From assembly GCA_000818945.1 (NCBI GenBank), contig KN805372.1, forward strand, positions 283,214 through 347,213: a stretch of 64,000 bases of DNA, written 5' to 3'. The notes beneath the pieces were generated by a model. That model was given only the letters and a program-made list of their open reading frames with translations, did no database searches and was not told the DNA's origin. This DNA comes from Schizochytrium sp. CCTCC M209059 (Eukaryota > Sar > Bigyra > Thraustochytrida > Thraustochytriidae). Shown piece after piece: positions 38,841-49,195 of the stretch. Numbering within the stretch: the stretch's first letter is position 1; each line of letters starts with the position of its first letter. The position numbers and the translations under genes were made by a program.

Positions 38841-41771
38841 TTGCGAGGCCTCGAGGGAGCTCGCCGCCAGAACGTTGCGGCGCGAGGGCCCGACCGACGC
38901 TGCGTCCCTGCCCGCGGGCGGGCGCGCAGGCAGGCGGGCGGGCAGCAGGCAGGCCCGCGCGCGCTCCTCCTCGCCCTCTCCGGCGGCCGGCTCCGCCCAG
39001 GCCCCGGGCCTCTCCGCGAGTACATCGAGTTCTGGACGCACATCACCGTAGACCGCATCACAGAGCTCGTGGCGGAAATTGTGGAGAAGCTCGTGGACCT
39101 CGACAGGCCTGAGCGCAAGTCGCGCGTGCCCCAGGGGCGCAAAGACGCGGCCCTCAAGGCGCTCGTGCATACGCTTAATTATGTACACCTTTTCCTACGC
39201 GTAAATTACCCTTCGGCACGCTTCGAACGCGCCAAGAAGCTGTGGGCTGACAAAGACAAACACGTCGGCATGATGAACTCTTCGCCCGCGATGACTCGCG
39301 CAAAGGAAGTCATGCGAAACATGCTTCTCCACCAAGCTGATCCAACAAATCACCTTGTGCGGTACGCACTTATTGATATTCTTACTCCCGGCCGCGAGAT
39401 CGTCAGCAGCAGCATGAGCAGCTTTAGCAGCATAGGCAGCAGCGAGGCATTTTCCAGCCCTTTCATGTTCGCCTATATTCGTTACTTTTTGCACCAACCC
39501 GATATCAGCCACACGGGTGCCATGGTCTATGAGGCCATAGAAGTCTCTGCCATTGGCGTAATCAATGCAGCGCGCAAGACGCCGCTTCTCTTCGAATTGA
39601 CCATGCTAAACATTCTCTTTGTGCTAAAGGAGCTCCTCGTCCTCTGGCCTGTCGAGACTGCGCTTGTCCCACGGCTCGAGAATCTTTCCGCGCACATTCG
39701 CGAGACCGTCCTACTCTGGCCGAAGCCTTTTTGTACATTTGCTCAAGATGTGCTCTCACAGATTGCTGCCGAACTTGCAAATCCTGGCATTCATCTACGT
39801 CAGAGGCTGCTCGAAGAGAACCCGTTTCTGCTTCCGCAAGGCGCGGCAGATCCTAGCTTACGACGAGATTTACAGACGCCACAAAAAGCTGCCGAGGTGA
39901 TCGCAGTGGTCGATGATCTCTCTTCGAATGGCAATCTCTTGCTCCGCGCATGCCGCTGCATGACGCGCACAGCAGAGCGGCCACGCATCGATGCCGTGGA
40001 GCTCACACGGCGCGATATGCTGGTCAATTTGCTGAGCTACACCTTTATGTACCCTCCAGGGTTCGACGCCGGCAAGCTCGTTTCTTTTGTGGATCGCCTG
40101 TCTGACGACGAGGTCGACGAAGCGCTCGTCACGCTCGCCGCGCCAGATCAAGATGCGAGACGCTTGGAGGACGACGAGACGCTTGAAGATGTGGATGCAA
40201 GAATGCAGTCCGTGGCCGAAGCGCGCTGGGAAAGCCTCGCGGGGTCGCCGTTGGCAGACCTTCAGCAACAAACGCATCGCGTGTGGGGCAAGGTGAATGG
40301 GGAGTCAAATTTTGCCTGCTGGCTTCAGGTGCCCGAGTGCAACTTCGACCTTCACAGCTTTGATGCGATGATTGAACACCAGGTCGCGCCGCGCTGGGAC
40401 ATGGGAAGACGGCTTTTGTGTCTTGGCACAAATCGATGCGTCCAAGAGGTGCTTCGCTCTTTCCACACACCATCGTCTCAGCTAGTTTCACAAGGTAATT
40501 TGAGCGGCGGTCCTCGAAAAATTTTCCTGGCACCCGGCCTCTCGCACAACGACCTGTGCGCTTTTCTGGCCTCGCGCGACGGGTGGTATCGCAAACATGT
40601 TTACGCCCCATTTTGCGCTGGCCTGGCGCTGTGTCCTGGCGTCGAGGACACCTATCAAACGTCTCGCCACAGGCGGTCTGTGAGCAGCGACACATCTGAC
40701 CTCGAGATTGACGGAACTGTCTCGCCGCTGCAACGTACCGTCGCTTTGCTATCGGACTACGTTCAAGGTGCGCGGGAGGAGTGTGCAATCCAAATGTTCG
40801 AAGTACAGGGCTTTACGGATAAGTCTGCATCCTCGCAACCCGTCGAGGTTGCTCCCTTTGTGTGTCGCATCGAGATTGGCCTCGGCGCCGCAGCCCAGGC
40901 GCACTGCAATGTGGCCTCGGGGCGAGATCGGGACCGCGTGCGCTCGGTTAGTACGAGCTCTGTGTCTTCGTCTGCATCTTCGGTCTCGTCCGGTTTCTTC
41001 ATCTCGTCGCAGCAACAGCACCAACTCCAGCACCAGACGTCACAGCCGCCACCTTCGCCGTCTTCCTTTCTTTCTCCGTCGCAGCACCAGGAATTCGCTA
41101 CGCAGGGCCAGGATCCGCAGCAAGACCCGAGCGGATCAGTGTCGGCTTCGACGGGTGGATTCGGACCCGGCTCTTCGACCAGCCCAATCATGTCGTCCGC
41201 ACATGCAAATGTCGTTGCGCGCGAGCCGTGCGTGTGGGACGAGGCTATACTCGACAAGCGCTTCACGCGTGCAAGCGTGGGGCCAGGCGTGACGCCGACG
41301 ATTCAGGTATCCATGAAGGGCGTAAAACTCGATGGGACGCCTGTTTCCAAGTCCAAGATGCTACCTCCTTCCGAGTACCTTTCGCTCGTGCTCGCCAATT
41401 GTCCTGCGTACGCGAGCTCAACGATGGAGGGCATGACACTGGCTCCGTTGCCGTATTTACGGCATTTGGCGCAGGCAAACCCACTCGATCCGTGGCTGCA
41501 TGTGAGTTGGATCGAGCAACGCAATAGTGTGCAATACTTGCACGACCTTATTCGTAAGCGCGATAAGAAGTCCAAGGAGCTCGACGCTCTTGCGGATGCG
41601 CTTGTGCGCGAGTACGAGAGCTTCCACGCTCATTCTGTAGAGATTATTTCTGAGCGAGAGCCGTTCTATATTTGCGTAGACGGGAATCTTCGCGGCCCCT
41701 TTTATCGCGTCAAGGTGTCACCGGCGCGGAACAAACTTCCGGTGCAGACTTTTTTGCCAATAAAGCGATAG
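38841..41771 (+). CDS. Large protein of unknown family, start not resolved
   Basis: The frame is open from 38811 and clearly coding from about 39015 (YIEFWTHITVDRITELVAEI) to the stop at 41771. No in-frame ATG occurs before 39270, deep inside the conserved-looking region, so a 5' exon or a non-ATG start is needed. AG acceptors lie at 38809-38810 and at several points up to 39024. The product (about 920 residues from 39015) is all-helical in its first half (LVEKLVDLDRPERK, LLFELTMLNILFVLKELLVLWP). The middle looks globular, and a Ser/Gln/Pro-rich disordered stretch covers about residues 710-800 of the open frame. The end is beta-rich (EREPFYICVDGNLRGPFYR). I recognise no family. The GC-rich leader at 38921-38962 is made of GCAGGC/GGGC repeats. 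Confidence 0.6.
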   Translation: MRGLEGARRQNVAARGPDRRCVPARGRARRQAGGQQAGPRALLLALSGGRLRPGPGPLREYIEFWTHITVDRITELVAEIVEKLVDLDRPERKSRVPQGRKDAALKALVHTLNYVHLFLRVNYPSARFERAKKLWADKDKHVGMMNSSPAMTRAKEVMRNMLLHQADPTNHLVRYALIDILTPGREIVSSSMSSFSSIGSSEAFSSPFMFAYIRYFLHQPDISHTGAMVYEAIEVSAIGVINAARKTPLLFELTMLNILFVLKELLVLWPVETALVPRLENLSAHIRETVLLWPKPFCTFAQDVLSQIAAELANPGIHLRQRLLEENPFLLPQGAADPSLRRDLQTPQKAAEVIAVVDDLSSNGNLLLRACRCMTRTAERPRIDAVELTRRDMLVNLLSYTFMYPPGFDAGKLVSFVDRLSDDEVDEALVTLAAPDQDARRLEDDETLEDVDARMQSVAEARWESLAGSPLADLQQQTHRVWGKVNGESNFACWLQVPECNFDLHSFDAMIEHQVAPRWDMGRRLLCLGTNRCVQEVLRSFHTPSSQLVSQGNLSGGPRKIFLAPGLSHNDLCAFLASRDGWYRKHVYAPFCAGLALCPGVEDTYQTSRHRRSVSSDTSDLEIDGTVSPLQRTVALLSDYVQGAREECAIQMFEVQGFTDKSASSQPVEVAPFVCRIEIGLGAAAQAHCNVASGRDRDRVRSVSTSSVSSSASSVSSGFFISSQQQHQLQHQTSQPPPSPSSFLSPSQHQEFATQGQDPQQDPSGSVSASTGGFGPGSSTSPIMSSAHANVVAREPCVWDEAILDKRFTRASVGPGVTPTIQVSMKGVKLDGTPVSKSKMLPPSEYLSLVLANCPAYASSTMEGMTLAPLPYLRHLAQANPLDPWLHVSWIEQRNSVQYLHDLIRKRDKKSKELDALADALVREYESFHAHSVEIISEREPFYICVDGNLRGPFYRVKVSPARNKLPVQTFLPIKR

Positions 41772-42424
41772 AGACCATCCTTTTCTTCTTCTTCTTCTTC
41801 TTCTTCTTCTTCTTCTTCTTCAGACATCATCTCAGATTCGGTTTTTTGGTTCATCTTGTCTTTACGCGCGTATAATTATTCAGCGATGGGTCTCACTCAA
41901 CAGGCCTGCCAGGTACTAGGGTAAAGCGTCCGATTTGCAACATAATGTTAGAATAATCATTTTTCGATCAAAAATGAAGATTTGGTTGCAGGAGTCCTGT
42001 AGGGCGTGCGAACGAGCATGGAGAGCTTGCAGTTTGATCAGTTAACGAAATTAGTTGATCGGTGTTGCTTGAAATCAATTAAAGATTTCAGAGTTTTCCT
42101 CGTCGCGGGGTCACAGGCGTCCGATTTGCACGCGTAAATCTCGCGCAATGCTTCTGAGTCTGGTTTTACAATATATATATTATAATATATATGGCTCTGT
42201 ACCGGAATTGGCACTGTCACATCCTTCTTCAGGAGACACATTTTTACTATCTCTACCGCTTGTGGTGACGATTACAGCTGATAGAGGCTTAGGACTAGCG
42301 ATCTCAGGGTGCCCGAATAATCTCTACGGGCATGCAAAAAAGCTGTGCACGTTTGGCTTGCCAAGGAAAGTTTTTATCCCATTTTTTGATATTGATCAAG
42401 TAGCTCACCAAATGTCAGCGTTTT
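41772..42424. other. Intergenic region with TTC and AT repeats
   Basis: This is 3' flank of two convergent genes. A (TTC)n run at 41783-41820 and an AT run at 42170-42193 are present; no gene is seen. Confidence 0.55.
41783..41820. repeat. (TTC)n microsatellite
   Basis: About twelve uninterrupted TTC copies, starting 12 bases after the stop codon at 41771. Confidence 0.95.
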
Positions 42425-43216
42425 AGCTTGCCGCCTGTGTACCCAGAAAGAGCAGCGTTTGCAAGAAGCGCCACCTTCACGAGATCCTCCTCTTCCATCG
42501 TAGCCTGAACGCTCTCCGATGTTCCAGCTGGGACTTCATCAGCGTTCTGAGGAGGGTATGGTTCGAGTGATGAGCTCGCCTCTTTTGAAACATGTTCCTC
42601 TGAGCTTGCAGAGAGGGAACTTACAAGCTCCAGCAGCTCTTGCTAAGACCGCTGAGTCGGAACAAGTTACCCAGCGAGTTATCCACGAGTTTTGTTTTTG
42701 TAATCTTGTCCACTCGCCAAAACTCGAACGAGGAGTCCTCATTTGCTTTTTGGAGCAAGAAAGCGCGAACACCTGCTTCTTCGACAAATTGCTTGTCCTT
42801 CTCTTCTTTCTTCGCCTTGCTCACGGCCTCACGGGACTTGTCTTGGGCCTCGATGGCTTTAAGTCGCTGGAGATCGTACATGTCCTTCGGCCGCCAGAAT
42901 CTGTTGTTGCACGTTTTCTGCAAAGGGCGAAGTCAGCGCTACCAACATCTTCAAAGAAGATATGCATCAGTCTCGTCGAAGAGGTCTCGCTCCGCTTCTC
43001 CTGGATGGAACCATCCTGACCTTCTCCTGTGCAACCAGAGCTCGATATGAATTTCCCGAAGGTCCTTTCGATGAGTTTCCTTGCTTCTGCCTCGCTTTGC
43101 GGCTCGACAAGGGCTAAGAGATCGCAGATTTTGAGTTGGCGTCGCGTTCTCTTCCCCGGGCCCTTGACAGCTTCCGGCGACGACGCAAAGTTGCTCGTGA
43201 TCATGCGCTGGCTCAT
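42425..43216 (-). CDS. Unknown gene, interrupted by introns or frameshifts
   Basis: Three coding-like minus-strand pieces follow one another in different frames. The first runs from ATG 43216 (MSQRMITSNFASSPEAVKG) to about 42925. The second spans about 42920-42625 (KTCNNRFWRPKDMYDLQRLK, then a charged helix KEEKDKQFVEEAGVRAFLL). The third covers about 42500-42425 (EEEDLVKVALLANAALSGY, then a stop). A GTAAGT donor at about 42625 and a CTCAG acceptor near 42545 suggest an intron between the last two, although the phases I tried do not join cleanly. The first junction has a good acceptor (ccctttgcag) but no donor at a sensible distance. G/C third-position bias supports coding. No family is recognised. 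It could be a spliced gene or a decaying one. Confidence 0.45.
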
Positions 43217-43870
43217 CTTTCGTCGACGGAGCTGCCAACGCGCTGCGCTAGATTAGACCTCTGCTGCTCAAGCTGCGCGACCCCAAGGCCTAGTCACTTG
43301 GGTTCAAGCCATCGTCCGCTCATACAAATGTATTGGCTGGCCTATTTTAAGGTCTATTTTTGTGTGGGGGGGGTCCGGAGTCCGGAGTCCGAGTGATTTG
43401 CAACATTGTCTTAGTGTGTAGTAGGTAACTCCTAGACGCTGGACGCCGGGCGTCGCCAGACGCTGTACTCTATACGCTAATAGTGGGACCGGAAATTTAA
43501 AGGCGCGAAAAGTCGAAATGATTCGCCGAAGTCGAGACGTCGCGGGGTTGCGCGCGGTGAGGTAGGGCTACTTTTGCGCCCTTCGGCAGGCCAAAGAGAG
43601 CCAATTGTCTCCACTCCGGCGCACTTGACTGGCGAAGTGGTGGCACGCCGCGGCACGACTGGACTCAACCCGATCCGACCTGACCCGGCACGACAGCCGA
43701 GGCACGCCGCGGCGCAGAACGCACGTGCAACCTACGCACAGGGAGGCTGAAGGGTGCCACGTCACTATTAATGAATGGAATGTCGCCAATGTCTGTTGTT
43801 TATAAAGTTTGTAGGCCCGAGCCCTAGTTCCCCCCATAGGCGCGCTAAGGCGCGTAAATGTTCAAATCTC
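43217..43870. other. Divergent spacer with G-run and TATA box
   Basis: It contains an eight-to-nine-base G run near 43368, a short duplicated ccggagt, and a TATAAAG at 43801. No gene. Confidence 0.45.
43801..43807 (+). promoter_or_regulatory. TATA box of the glycosyltransferase gene
   Basis: TATAAAG lies 70 bases before ATG 43871 but 26 bases after the earlier in-frame ATG 43775. This argues that translation begins at 43871 or later. Confidence 0.45.
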
Positions 43871-45217
43871 ATGTGCACGCGTGAGGAGAATGAAATTCGA
43901 CGAGCAAAGTCTTATTCGCTTGCCAAGGCGACACGCGACGTGCACATCACGATACGACGCGAGCAGTTGCTGCGCGCGCGCCGCGCAAGCGTGGCAGGCT
44001 CAAGTGCGAGGAGCAGGAGTCCGAAGCCAAGCGCTAAGTTAGGTACAAACTTGAAAGGAGGCACGCGGTCAGGACCGACGTCGAGACCTACGTCTTGGCA
44101 GCAGCTGCTTGCGCAGACGTATACACGCCCAGAGAGAGGCACGAAAGTGCGTACCACGCAAATGAGGAAGACAATGATACCCACGCGATCGATCTTGTTT
44201 CCTCTGGTCGTCTCCATTCTTCTTTTGATGGGTTTCGTTTTGCGTGTTGAGCGATGGCTCGACGCTGGCGGTCTCGAGCTTGGCCACGTCGTTTCCTCAG
44301 ACACCTCATCTGGACTCCGAAGGGCAAAAGTTGCTCTCAAAGATCGTGATCTGGTGATCTGCTCGCTGGTTCGTGACTCAGCCGGTAATATACTTCAAAA
44401 TCTGAACGTCATGGAGGAGATTGCGAAGCATTTCAAGAGCGTGAAATACATCATTGTCGAGAACGACTCCACCGATGGCACTGATCATCTACTCCAAGAA
44501 TGGGCTGCCACGCGAGGTGATTACGTCGAGCTCGTCTCCATGAAGATTGACAACTCTCTGGATATTTTCCTTCCGGGCATGCCGAGACATGAAAAGAACT
44601 ACGATCTCTCAACGCGAAGGTTCGCAAAAATGGCCCTGCTGCGCAACATTTACTTGGAAAAGCTTACAATGATGCCGCAGACCTCTGACCCGAATGCCAT
44701 CGTCATGAATGTCGACCTCGATCTGCACAGAATTCCCGCCTCCGAGACTGTGGAAAGTCTAAGGTCAATTATTGCAGGCGAACGGAAGATGAGTGCGGAA
44801 TGGGAAGCGTTTTGCTCCAACGGCATTACCAGCAAGTGCATTCCACGCATTCTGGGTACTGAAGGTTGCACATTCGTTAGGCGAGACAATGGAGAATTTG
44901 GCAGAGCGTACGATAGCCTTGCTGCACGTTTCACTGATGAGGAAATGAAGCCCAGCTTCGTCATTCAAGCCGGAGAAGTACAGCCGCCTAGTCATGTAAA
45001 AAAATGGTTTGATCATCAGATCCGTGGAGGGCTAAAGCTGAATGACATCAATGCTGATCCAGTGTCAGTGAAGTCCTGTTTCGGAGGCATTGCCGTTTAC
45101 AAAGCCACAGTGCTCAAAGGATTGCGCTACGAGGGTGGAGACTGCGAGCACCTTTCAGTGCATCGCAAGCTCAAGAACAATTACATTATTCCAGACTTCA
45201 ATGTCTATTATGACTAA
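43871..45217 (+). CDS. Type II membrane glycosyltransferase, GT-A fold
   Basis: The 448-residue protein (from ATG 43871) has a basic cytosolic tail of about 100 residues. A single signal-anchor helix (ILFPLVVSILLLMGFVL, about residues 104-120) and a lumenal catalytic domain follow. ATG 44162, just before the helix, is an alternative start. The catalytic domain begins DLVICSLVRDSAGNILQNLN and has the GT-A nucleotide-binding pattern VKYIIVENDSTDGTDHLLQEW and a metal-binding DLD in IVMNVDLDLHRIPA. It also has a C-terminal GGIAVYK and the acidic EGGDCEHLSVH. A Golgi location and transfer of a sugar to a glycan are inferred. I cannot name the exact CAZy family; the closest impression is of fungal/protist mannosyl- or xylosyltransferase-like proteins. 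Confidence 0.75.
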   Translation: MCTREENEIRRAKSYSLAKATRDVHITIRREQLLRARRASVAGSSARSRSPKPSAKLGTNLKGGTRSGPTSRPTSWQQLLAQTYTRPERGTKVRTTQMRKTMIPTRSILFPLVVSILLLMGFVLRVERWLDAGGLELGHVVSSDTSSGLRRAKVALKDRDLVICSLVRDSAGNILQNLNVMEEIAKHFKSVKYIIVENDSTDGTDHLLQEWAATRGDYVELVSMKIDNSLDIFLPGMPRHEKNYDLSTRRFAKMALLRNIYLEKLTMMPQTSDPNAIVMNVDLDLHRIPASETVESLRSIIAGERKMSAEWEAFCSNGITSKCIPRILGTEGCTFVRRDNGEFGRAYDSLAARFTDEEMKPSFVIQAGEVQPPSHVKKWFDHQIRGGLKLNDINADPVSVKSCFGGIAVYKATVLKGLRYEGGDCEHLSVHRKLKNNYIIPDFNVYYD

Positions 45218-46060
45218 AATGTCTGAGTAGTGACAAATTTCTTTGTGAGATTCTAAAAAATGTCCGCTTTCAAAATGAGTCGGCAACTCTTCGCATGTGT
45301 GATCAGAAAATTGAGCAATCAAATAAGAAGACAGGCCTGTCTTGGCAAAGATCTTGCAGAATGCAGGGCGAGAGCAGGTCCATGTGTTAGCAGCCAAAAC
45401 TGAAGTCACACATCAAGAGAATTTTTGAAGTCCTTGCCTGCACCTGCTTGGGAAGAGTTCATCGTCCGTTGTTTCAACCACGATTCTTGTCTAGCACCGA
45501 CAAAAGTATGACTGGCCATGCATTTTTTTTTGAGCCTACCGACATGTCACGGAATGACCGAAAAATACCGCATTGTATAAGTCTGTGTGCTATTTACGTG
45601 ACAGTGAGGCACCAGAATCACTCATGGCGCTTGACATCTTATTGGAAACGGATTGAAGACAGACTCAAGAGCCGAGGTGTTCATTAGTCTTGTGCGGGTT
45701 CTTCCTGGCCTCTCAGTCTTCTTGTCTACTCTACCTGACACTCTCAATGCTCTCGGCGCGAGTCCGGCCCGCCCTATTTATTCCCCACACCCGGCCGTCA
45801 CTCACTTTCCCCCCTCGTATTTCTATTGCGGATGACCGTTGACGAGCAGAACGTCCGAGGCCCGGGGCCGCGGCGGCACCGCGGCGAAAACCAAAACCCA
45901 ACCCACCCGGCAATCGCTCAATCCACGAAGCACTCACGGCGGTAGCAGTCCAAGCTCTGATCCTGCCCCGGCCTCGACGCGACTGCCGCTGCGAACGTCG
46001 CACGTACGCTCGCTCTGCCGCGAGACCGGCACTCTTGTACAAGGAAAGCGTTGCATCACA
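45218..46060. other. Intergenic region and ERp29-like gene leader
   Basis: About 0.8 kb with no supported gene. The frame upstream of 46061 is open to 45839 but opened by TTG and compositionally like leader DNA. Confidence 0.45.
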
Positions 46061-47053
46061 ATGTGGTGGCCCAAGATGTCCGCGCTGGTCGTGGCGCTGG
46101 TTGTCGCGGCAGGGGTGCGACCTGGTGACGCACAAGTGACACCAGCGTCAGGCGACGAGACTCAGGTCATCACAGAGTGTTCCGATGTCATGATGAACGG
46201 CGCAAAAGAAGCAAACTTGGAGGAGCTCACGGAAGATAACTTTGAGGCCTTTCTGGACCAGGCCGTTGTGACAAATGTGCTCTTCTACGAAAAAGACAAC
46301 GAGGTGTTTCGTGCAGCGGAACGGGAGTTCCGCAACGCTGCTGGACTTTTCTTTGGAAACCCCAACATTTCCGTTGCTGTCATGCATATCTCGTCCAACC
46401 CGCGCGTTGCTCGGGCGGTGGCAGCCACGGGACCCATTTCCGTCAAACTTTTCGATCGAAGATTACGGAGTGAGAATTACTTCGACTTGTATGCGCTTCA
46501 CCAAAACGGTCCAAAGTTCGGTATTACAAGCAGCGTCTTGCATGGACTTTCTCACGAATATTTGCAAAACAGTACCGGTCACGACCCACTCGATCGATTG
46601 TCCCAAGCCTTTGCGACTGAAGTGCTGGAAAGGCGCGGAACAGAAGCCGAAAATTTGCTTACGGAGGCGCGCGCCCTGGCAGAGGATTTTCCGAACGGGG
46701 CCGAGTATGTCAACGCAATGGAGTCTGTTCTTGAGCAAGGTCTCTACGTGATTGCCAAGGCCTTTAATGACGTTTCACTGCAGCTGGGCAATGCGGCACA
46801 GCCGCACACCAGTGGCTCGCGACTCTCGCTCGAGCAGCGCGCCCGTGCTCTTCTTTTCATGCACATTTCGAGTGAGTTGAGTAAGCCACTCTTGGGCGGC
46901 AGTGAGAACGTTCCTCTTTATCGGCGCAAGGTTCATGCATCAAATGCGGTGTCTTCCGGAAACCTTGATACATCTACGCAAGGTGCACGCGAGGCACGAC
47001 AAGCGGCCGCAGCTCGAGCCGCAGCTCTTGCAGGTGGCTCGTCGCTGGAATGA
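46061..47053 (+). CDS. ERp29-like ER protein (thioredoxin fold without CxxC, plus D domain)
   Basis: The 330-residue product starts MWWPKMSALVVALVVAAGVRPGDAQ, a signal peptide. Residues about 45-150 look like a PDI-type thioredoxin fold (LTEDNFEAFLDQAVVTNVLFYEKDN, ISVAVMHISSNPRVARAVAATG). The CxxC active site is missing, as in ERp29, so it should be a chaperone or secretion factor rather than an oxidoreductase. The C-terminal helical block matches the ERp29/PDI-D domain: AENLLTEARALAEDF, AEYVNAMESVLEQGLYVIAKAF and SLEQRARALLFMHI. No KDEL-type retention signal is present; the end is alanine-rich (AAARAAALAGGSSLE). Earlier in-frame codons exist but would hide the signal peptide. Confidence 0.7.
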   Translation: MWWPKMSALVVALVVAAGVRPGDAQVTPASGDETQVITECSDVMMNGAKEANLEELTEDNFEAFLDQAVVTNVLFYEKDNEVFRAAEREFRNAAGLFFGNPNISVAVMHISSNPRVARAVAATGPISVKLFDRRLRSENYFDLYALHQNGPKFGITSSVLHGLSHEYLQNSTGHDPLDRLSQAFATEVLERRGTEAENLLTEARALAEDFPNGAEYVNAMESVLEQGLYVIAKAFNDVSLQLGNAAQPHTSGSRLSLEQRARALLFMHISSELSKPLLGGSENVPLYRRKVHASNAVSSGNLDTSTQGAREARQAAAARAAALAGGSSLE

Positions 47054-47292
47054 CGACGTGGGTCAAATATTTGATCCATTTGTGCATTGGCACTTTTTCC
47101 ACATCCAGTAATCAAATTGAAGAAAGAAAACAGTGCGTAAGAAATCAGGTGGAATATGTAGTACTACACACTTAGCGTCAGGACATTCATAGAAATGTAA
47201 TGCTTGATACTATGGTATACGTACAATGTACCTTTGTTTGTGTGTGTGCGCAATTTTTTATCCTTGCGGCAAGAAAGCTACTTGATATGGTA

Positions 47293-48570
47293 CTACTTTA
47301 CGGTCTTGAGTTCCTGCAAGAGGCAGAACCTCGATACTCGTCGCACACCTGCAGTCAACCATTGCCGTGACATCTCCTCTGCTAGCTGGCGGACCAAAAA
47401 AGGCGTGCTCTGCGTGAGTGTACGCTGCGCACGCTGCAAGGCCATCTCGCTAGAATATGCGGCCCGCTCTGCTTTGAGTCTCGCCTCGTGGGCCACAAAG
47501 GCCTGATGTTCAGCATCTTTGAGCCTGGACTCGAGGGTACGTAAACGTGTGGTGCGTGGGCTTCGTGGTTCCCACATGCCGCTTTGCAAAGATGTTCGGG
47601 CAAGGCATTCTCTTCGCTCCTGTGCCTTTTTGCCACGTTGCCGCTTGCGAATAGCTTGAACGGAAGTCTGAATGAGTTTGTCAAGATGCGCATTCTCATG
47701 CGTGGTCTCTTTCAGATATCGTTCGGCTTCTCGCACCTGCTCGCGAAGACCGTCGATCTCAAAGCCTGCGTCCCCGAGATCATGCTCCGCGCGCCTTCGC
47801 CTTGCATTGGCTTCTTGGACAAGACACTCAAGATCTGCAGCTCGTGACTGTTCTGCGGCAATATCTTGAAGCAAGTTGGCGATGGTCTCATCCCGCTGTG
47901 CAACAGTCTCTTCAAGATGTTCGATGCGGGCAGCGAGCTTTTGACGTTCACACTCGTCCTCCTGGGCGTCTCTGCGACAGCGAGATATGCCAATGTTGGA
48001 AAAGTTGTTATTCAAGATGGACGAAGCCAGAGCACGGCGGAGCTCGCTCTTGTCCTCCTCGTCTTGTAGCGTGTCCAGGTACATTGTTTGAAGATCAGTG
48101 GCAAAACGCTTTTTTGCGGCCAAATCAAGTGGCGATGCGCCCTGATCGGTTTTCACGTCGAGCTTGGCACCTTGTTTTAAAAGAAAGAGAGCAAGAAGTT
48201 CATGACGCTCGTATGTGGCTTCATGAAGAGGAGTGGTGCCCCCTCGAGCTTTGGCGCGCACATTTGCACCTGCTTCGACGAGCGACTTTGCCACAGCAAA
48301 GTGACCTTTTTGGCATGCAATATGCAGTGCTGTGTATCCATGATGTGCAGAGTTTTCCCAGCGCAGCAACTCTGCGCAGTCACTAGGTGTCTTGGTCAAG
48401 AGAGCAGCTACGAGTTGTTCGTCACCGGCGCGCGCAGCCTTCCACAACGCCACACGCGTATCTCCGCCGCCCATGACCTGAATAAAGCGATCCACATCCT
48501 CTGCCTGTGGTCCGAGCCTTGAGGCGGCCGAGACCACGGGTGTTAATGGCGCGAGTCTTGTTGGACGCAT
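47293..48570 (-). CDS. Ankyrin-repeat and coiled-coil protein
   Basis: The 425-residue protein starts at ATG 48570. Residues about 40-165 form four ankyrin repeats (VALWKAARAGDEQLVAALL, HGYTALHIACQKGHFAVAK, GGTTPLHEATYERHELLAL, QGASPLDLAAKKRFATDL). Residues about 200-400 are an almost continuous coiled coil, interrupted near 325-345 by a Pro/Arg-rich turn. No catalytic domain or membrane helix is seen. It is likely a scaffolding protein; the partner is unknown. Convergent with the ERp29-like gene (239 bases apart). Confidence 0.8.
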   Translation of the reverse strand: MRPTRLAPLTPVVSAASRLGPQAEDVDRFIQVMGGGDTRVALWKAARAGDEQLVAALLTKTPSDCAELLRWENSAHHGYTALHIACQKGHFAVAKSLVEAGANVRAKARGGTTPLHEATYERHELLALFLLKQGAKLDVKTDQGASPLDLAAKKRFATDLQTMYLDTLQDEEDKSELRRALASSILNNNFSNIGISRCRRDAQEDECERQKLAARIEHLEETVAQRDETIANLLQDIAAEQSRAADLECLVQEANARRRRAEHDLGDAGFEIDGLREQVREAERYLKETTHENAHLDKLIQTSVQAIRKRQRGKKAQERRECLARTSLQSGMWEPRSPRTTRLRTLESRLKDAEHQAFVAHEARLKAERAAYSSEMALQRAQRTLTQSTPFLVRQLAEEMSRQWLTAGVRRVSRFCLLQELKTVK

Positions 48571-49195
48571 AATGGTTTGTTTTCATGCGCTATCGGGTTC
48601 GCACACAAGGGAGAGAGCTCCTAATAATCTTGGTGTAAAATCCGTTATATCTCATTCTTATCGGGTCAAGTTGTAGTGCAGTGCTGGGCCTGCATGTCTT
48701 AATCCTGAGCCTGCGATAGGTCCCACTGGGTACTCCTTGCTACGGGGCACGACTCGGACCTCTGGGATCCTGCGCACCGTCGGTACTCAGTCTTGCAACG
48801 TCGCTCTGCGCAGCTGTTGCCTGGTGGTGGGCTGCACCTGCCTCGTTACAACAAAAGCGTTAATAAAGACAAGGACGGCTCTTCACCGAGGGGGACGGGC
48901 TAGAACAACGACGGCAACGAGTACTTTACCAGCGGCGGAGAAGTGCAGCACGGAGGAACAGACAGCTCCGCGCTGCGCAAAGTGATTACTTTAAAAGCCA
49001 CGTGGACACGTGGGATTTGCGTTGAAAGCAACGTGGAATCTCGAGTTTGCCAATCGAAGGTGCGTAAGCCACGTTGTGGCGAGCAGCAGCGACAGCAGCA
49101 GTAGCAAAACAATTGTCGATCACACCTGACGCAAAATAGCCCGGCAAGAGACCTATTCTCTCACGAGTCTCTGTCCTTTAGTATAGTAAGGTGAA
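48571..49195. other. Divergent promoter region of ankyrin and channel genes
   Basis: About 0.6 kb without a gene. tagtatagtaagg lies directly before the channel ATG at 49196. The leader is unrelated to that of the second channel copy. Confidence 0.45.
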
